A stretch of DNA of 64,000 bases from Coleophoma eucalyptorum (Eukaryota; Ascomycota; Leotiomycetes; Helotiales; Dermateaceae), in contig JALRME010000019.1 in the NCBI GenBank assembly GCA_026120035.1, forward strand, positions 248,001 to 312,000, written 5' to 3'. This document shows positions 60,488-64,000 of the stretch, piece after piece. The notes below the pieces were generated by a model. That model was given only the letters and a program-made list of their open reading frames with translations. It was not told the DNA's origin and made no database searches. Numbering within the stretch: position 1 is the stretch's first letter; every line of letters begins with the position of its first letter. The position numbers and the translations under genes are program-made.

Positions 60488-62120
60488 TATGGAACGAAGC
60501 TGTGAGTGGTCAAGTATAAGCTTACACTACGGAAACTCAAGACTCTACACTGACAAATGATATACAGGCACAGAAACAGCAAAAGAAACGTGGAATACAT
60601 GCAAGGAGGAGGTAGAAAGTCAGAATGGGGAAAAGGCGGGGTATGGTGGGGTGTTTCATGCCTTACATGTGAGGACACCTACATTTTCATTGTAACGCAA
60701 TAGACATCTTCGTCGATGATGTGGACTTCGATTGGGAAAGTGTTGAGTCTCTTATTTATGATTCAACTTTGTATCTCGTATGATGGTTTTCTACCCCCAA
60801 GGTATTGTTATCCATTCAACATGAAGCGATCAATCTGACAGAGAGGTACAGGTCGCTTAAAATAGGGGGGGGGGGGTTTGTTCTGTCATTCACACATGGG
60901 AAAAAGGTTATAGAAAGGTATCCCGCCTCCTAAATATGATATTCGGGTTGATGAATTCAATCTAGGGATATTAATTATGCCATGGCATCGCAACGAGCTA
61001 AGACCTGTGGCAAGCTTGTAGGACTCCTGGCACCCCCTATCAAGCTGCACTCGGGGCCTATCTCCATCTGATATCCCAGTTTCTTTCCACAGCTCTGAAT
61101 GAACAAATCTTTTGACTCAGACAGTGGACTAACTAGTGCGATAACAAATTGCCCCCCCAGCTGCAAAGTTTGTGACTTGAGTGATTTGAGAAGACACTCC
61201 TAGGAGTCGGGGGAAGCACCTCGAAAACCCAGGCATCGCTCCACATCGCCTGCCGGACCTTTTCCATTTTGCCTAAGGTAAGGTAGGGTTTGTTGAGCAA
61301 TTGGGCCATGGTGTTTAAATATCAATTTAGGCGGAAGCCAGAGCGCTTGTTCTTCAATATCAATCATATGGGGCTGGTTTGGCCTCAATGGTGCTGAGTG
61401 GTTCGTCTGCCGTTCTCTTGACTGCAGCCAAGAGCTTTAAACGTACCCATGCGTCCGGTTGTCTTTGATTTAATGAGAGCCAGAAGCAGGGGAGATATGA
61501 TATACTGAGACGTACTCAATATACAAATTCACTGAGAGTATTTGGTTCCATGTGATGTTAACCATAATTGGCTATGCTTCCAACCTGGGAATCGATAGCA
61601 GAGTACGATAATTTATTGGGATTTGATACGCCGCATATTTGGTTATACGTCCTTGCTCCGTGCCAGCCGGGCTTGGTTGATGTTTCATCAATTTTGTGTC
61701 GTTTGCACGCGACTTTAATCAGAACCATCAGCGATCAGCGCGTGGTTCATATATCCCTCTGGGGGTTCAATACCTGCTTATATTCCACGCGGACAAAGCT
61801 GGGAAACTGTCATACTGTCAGATAATGATTTGAGCCATTACCGATATTGCAGCACTGCCAAGGACGTGAGAAATACCCTGTAACACATAAATGGGCAATA
61901 GCGTCTGAATACGAGCAGACTACGTCCCTTTGTCAACTGTCCTCAATGGCAAGCAGAACTTATCGAAGGACACGCACACGATTTCACGCGCACAAGCCGC
62001 CCAAAGGGGCGAGGCGCGCCCCAAGCGAGGCTGGCGGATCACGGCGCCATTACGCCGGCCCTCGATAAGCTTCCCTGTCCTCTCTCCATTTTTCTTCCTT
62101 GCTAGAACAGGACTTTAGAT
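60488..62120. promoter_or_regulatory. Divergent intergenic region between the TupA-like and GH125 genes
   Basis: About 1.6 kb with only short frames. Contains a 12-base G run (60865-60876). Confidence 0.4.
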
Positions 62121-64000
62121 ATGGCTCGGTCACAACCACGCCGCGTGAGGATTGTTGCGATCGTGATCGCTTGTGTCCTAGTGTACACTCTATTCTACAT
62201 ACCCAATAGTCCGCATCCCGTCACGTGGCCTTCATACCGCAACGCGCCATCTCAGTCTCAGAACCAAAATCTTGCTGCCGAAGGACTGGAAAAGCCAATA
62301 TTCAAACCATCATCCAATCCAGCAGGCCCTGTTTCCACGGATGCTCCAGTCACCACATCGATCTCGCGTCCGGCAGCCATCCCCATACAGAGCAACGCTG
62401 TGTCTTTCACATTCGTTGGCGAATCGACTGCTTCGAGTTCGCCAACACCGTCAGTAGTATGTGTACCATATGAGCAGTTGCAAAGGCAGCGTAATGGACC
62501 AGCATCGGAGGGAAAGCGGAATTTCCCATTTTCACGCCCACCTACAGAATGCCGGACATTCAATTTGCCATCTTTGGAAAAGCTGATAGAGCGGATGAGA
62601 GGCGTTGTCAAGGACCCTGATTTGTTCCGGCTTTTTGAGAATAGTTATCCAAACACTCTGGACACTACAATTAAATGGCGAGGGTATTCTAAAGACACGG
62701 CGAACGACACCTTCCCAGAGGAGCTGACTTTTGTGATCACGGGGGATATTGACGCAATGTGGCTGAGAGATTCGGCTTCTCAGATCTATTCGTACCTACC
62801 GCTGCTCGAAGCATCGTCTGATCAGGACTCTCTAGCAAGTGTTTGGCGTGGGGTTGTCAACCTACATGCACGCTATATACTCATTTCACCATATTGTCAC
62901 AGTTTTCAACCGCCTCCTGAATCTGGGTTGGATCCTACCACAAATGGCGCTTATCTTCAAAATCACCCTATACCACGCTACGATCCTGTAAAGGTGTTTG
63001 ACTGCAAGTGGGAACTTGACTCACTAGCCTCGTTCCTTCAAATCTCGACGGCATATTACCAGCGTACTAATGACCTTGCCTTCTTCCAAAGGTACAACTG
63101 GATTGATGCTGTTGAAGCGGCGATCAAGGCAGCTGGGGCTATGAGGCTAGGTACCTATGCTCCAGATGGCAAGGTAGAAGACTCAGCATGGAAGTTTACA
63201 GGTTGGACGGATCGTGGTTCAGAGACGTTGACCAACAATGGATTGGGCAACCCTACCAAAGCAAATGGAATGGTTCGAAGCGCATTTCGGCCATCAGACG
63301 ATGCGTGCATATACCAATTACTGGTTCCTGCGAACATGATGTGGGCAAAGTATCTGGAGGAAGCATCGCTGATCATGGCGAAGCTAGAAGGAGAAAAGGC
63401 ACAGAACCTCACAACTTCGATGCGCGACTTTGCTCTAGGAATTAGAAAAGCCATTGACAGAGACGCCGTCGTACACCACCGAGATTTTGGAGACATTTGG
63501 GCTTATGAGATTGATGGCTACGGCAGCGCGAATCTGATGGATGATGCTAATATTCCATCCCTTCTTGCTGTCCCTCTCTTCAATTACACTAACTCCCCGT
63601 TCCCACTCCCTAAGGAGACACCACGGGACCAAGCTCAAATCTATGCAAATACTCGCCGATTTGTACTGAATGAGAGCAATCCGTACTTCATGCGTGGACC
63701 TGTCCTCTCTGCGGTGGGCGGACCACATATCGGACCAGGGAAACCATGGCCAATGGCTGCGATCGTGCGAGCTCTCACTGCACTCAATCCTATCTCAGAT
63801 GATCTTGGGAAAGATGAAGTCGAGATTGAGGAGCAGATTCGGATGGTTCTTGACTCGACGGCTGCGACGGGTGTCGTCCATGAAAGTGTCAATGCATGGC
63901 GTGAGAGTGATTGGACTCGTGCTTGGTTTGGTTGGGCAAATGGGTTGTTTGGTGAATTGGTTATGAGGCTCAATGAGCATGATGAGGTTGCTCGTCGGGT
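62121..64000 (+). CDS. Glycoside hydrolase family 125 (exo-alpha-1,6-mannosidase type), C terminus beyond window
   Basis: One uninterrupted exon of 626 codons visible, cut by the window end. The basic start and a hydrophobic stretch (about residues 10-27, IVAIVIACVLVYTLFYI) form a type II signal anchor, so the enzyme is probably in the Golgi or secretory pathway facing the lumen. A Ser/Thr/Pro-rich stem runs to about residue 120. The GH125 domain starts near PSLEKLIERM and contains TGDIDAMWLRDSASQIYSYL, the family's most conserved stretch, then FDCKWELDSLASFLQ, RPSDDACIYQLLVPANMM, DGYGSANLMDDANIPSLLA, MRGPVLSAVGGPHIGP and DSTAATGVVHESVN. The last holds the conserved HES near the C-terminal end, so little is missing. 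Family members trim alpha-1,6-mannose from N-glycans or fungal mannans; the substrate here is inferred. Confidence 0.94.
   Translation, partial: MARSQPRRVRIVAIVIACVLVYTLFYIPNSPHPVTWPSYRNAPSQSQNQNLAAEGLEKPIFKPSSNPAGPVSTDAPVTTSISRPAAIPIQSNAVSFTFVGESTASSSPTPSVVCVPYEQLQRQRNGPASEGKRNFPFSRPPTECRTFNLPSLEKLIERMRGVVKDPDLFRLFENSYPNTLDTTIKWRGYSKDTANDTFPEELTFVITGDIDAMWLRDSASQIYSYLPLLEASSDQDSLASVWRGVVNLHARYILISPYCHSFQPPPESGLDPTTNGAYLQNHPIPRYDPVKVFDCKWELDSLASFLQISTAYYQRTNDLAFFQRYNWIDAVEAAIKAAGAMRLGTYAPDGKVEDSAWKFTGWTDRGSETLTNNGLGNPTKANGMVRSAFRPSDDACIYQLLVPANMMWAKYLEEASLIMAKLEGEKAQNLTTSMRDFALGIRKAIDRDAVVHHRDFGDIWAYEIDGYGSANLMDDANIPSLLAVPLFNYTNSPFPLPKETPRDQAQIYANTRRFVLNESNPYFMRGPVLSAVGGPHIGPGKPWPMAAIVRALTALNPISDDLGKDEVEIEEQIRMVLDSTAATGVVHESVNAWRESDWTRAWFGWANGLFGELVMRLNEHDEVARR

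Overview
The window is nuclear DNA of a filamentous ascomycete (Pezizomycotina). Genes carry short introns of about 40-150 nt with GT(A/G)NGT donors, CTAAC/CTGAC branch sites and TAG/CAG acceptors. Fungal markers include tef1 with its usual multi-intron 5' end, EFR3, ARPC4, UBP6 and Zn(II)2Cys6 regulators. The pectinases suggest a plant-associated fungus. Leotiomycetes is my guess from overall resemblance, not a computed placement. Gene models were read by hand by joining open frames at consensus splice sites; every multi-exon model below keeps frame across all junctions.

Layout. 1-330: end of a decayed amidohydrolase gene. About 1.1 kb: intron-containing tRNA-Ala(AGC), minus strand. 2.5-3.9 kb: acyl-CoA thioesterase. 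5-8.4 kb: EFR3. 10.2-13.3 kb: C2H2 zinc-finger protein. 13.3-25.8 kb: 12.4 kb with no recognisable gene, ending at a small Zn2Cys6 regulator (25.8-27.0 kb). 27-31.4 kb: no gene recognised. 31.4-35.3 kb: divergent pectinase pair (GH28 polygalacturonase and CE8 pectin methylesterase). 35.8-36.6 kb: glyoxalase-like protein. 36.6-41.4 kb: no gene recognised. 41.5-43.3 kb: tef1. 43.9 kb: intron-containing tRNA-Phe. 44.2-53.7 kb: a four-gene group made of a homogentisate-dioxygenase-like enzyme, a cytochrome P450, a Zn2Cys6 regulator and an NCS1-type permease. 55-57.8 kb: ARPC4 and UBP6, divergent. 58.3-59.3 kb: SAM methyltransferase with a histidine-rich insert. 59.5-60.5 kb: TupA-like periplasmic-binding-fold protein. 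62.1 kb to the end: GH125 mannosidase, cut by the window edge.

How the genes may work together. The two pectinases share one 1.5 kb divergent intergenic region: the methylesterase would de-esterify pectin and the polygalacturonase would then cut it. The 44-54 kb group looks like a small catabolic or specialised-metabolism cluster. A ring-cleavage-type dioxygenase and a P450 are divergently transcribed from 530 bp, with a pathway-type regulator and an importer next to them. A CCGGCAAA/TTTGCCGG motif recurs in the cluster's intergenic DNA, including a 10-bp-arm inverted repeat upstream of the regulator. This is the best candidate here for an undescribed system; its substrate cannot be read from the sequence. 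The remaining genes are mostly housekeeping: translation, plasma-membrane PI4-kinase scaffold, actin nucleation and proteasome deubiquitination.
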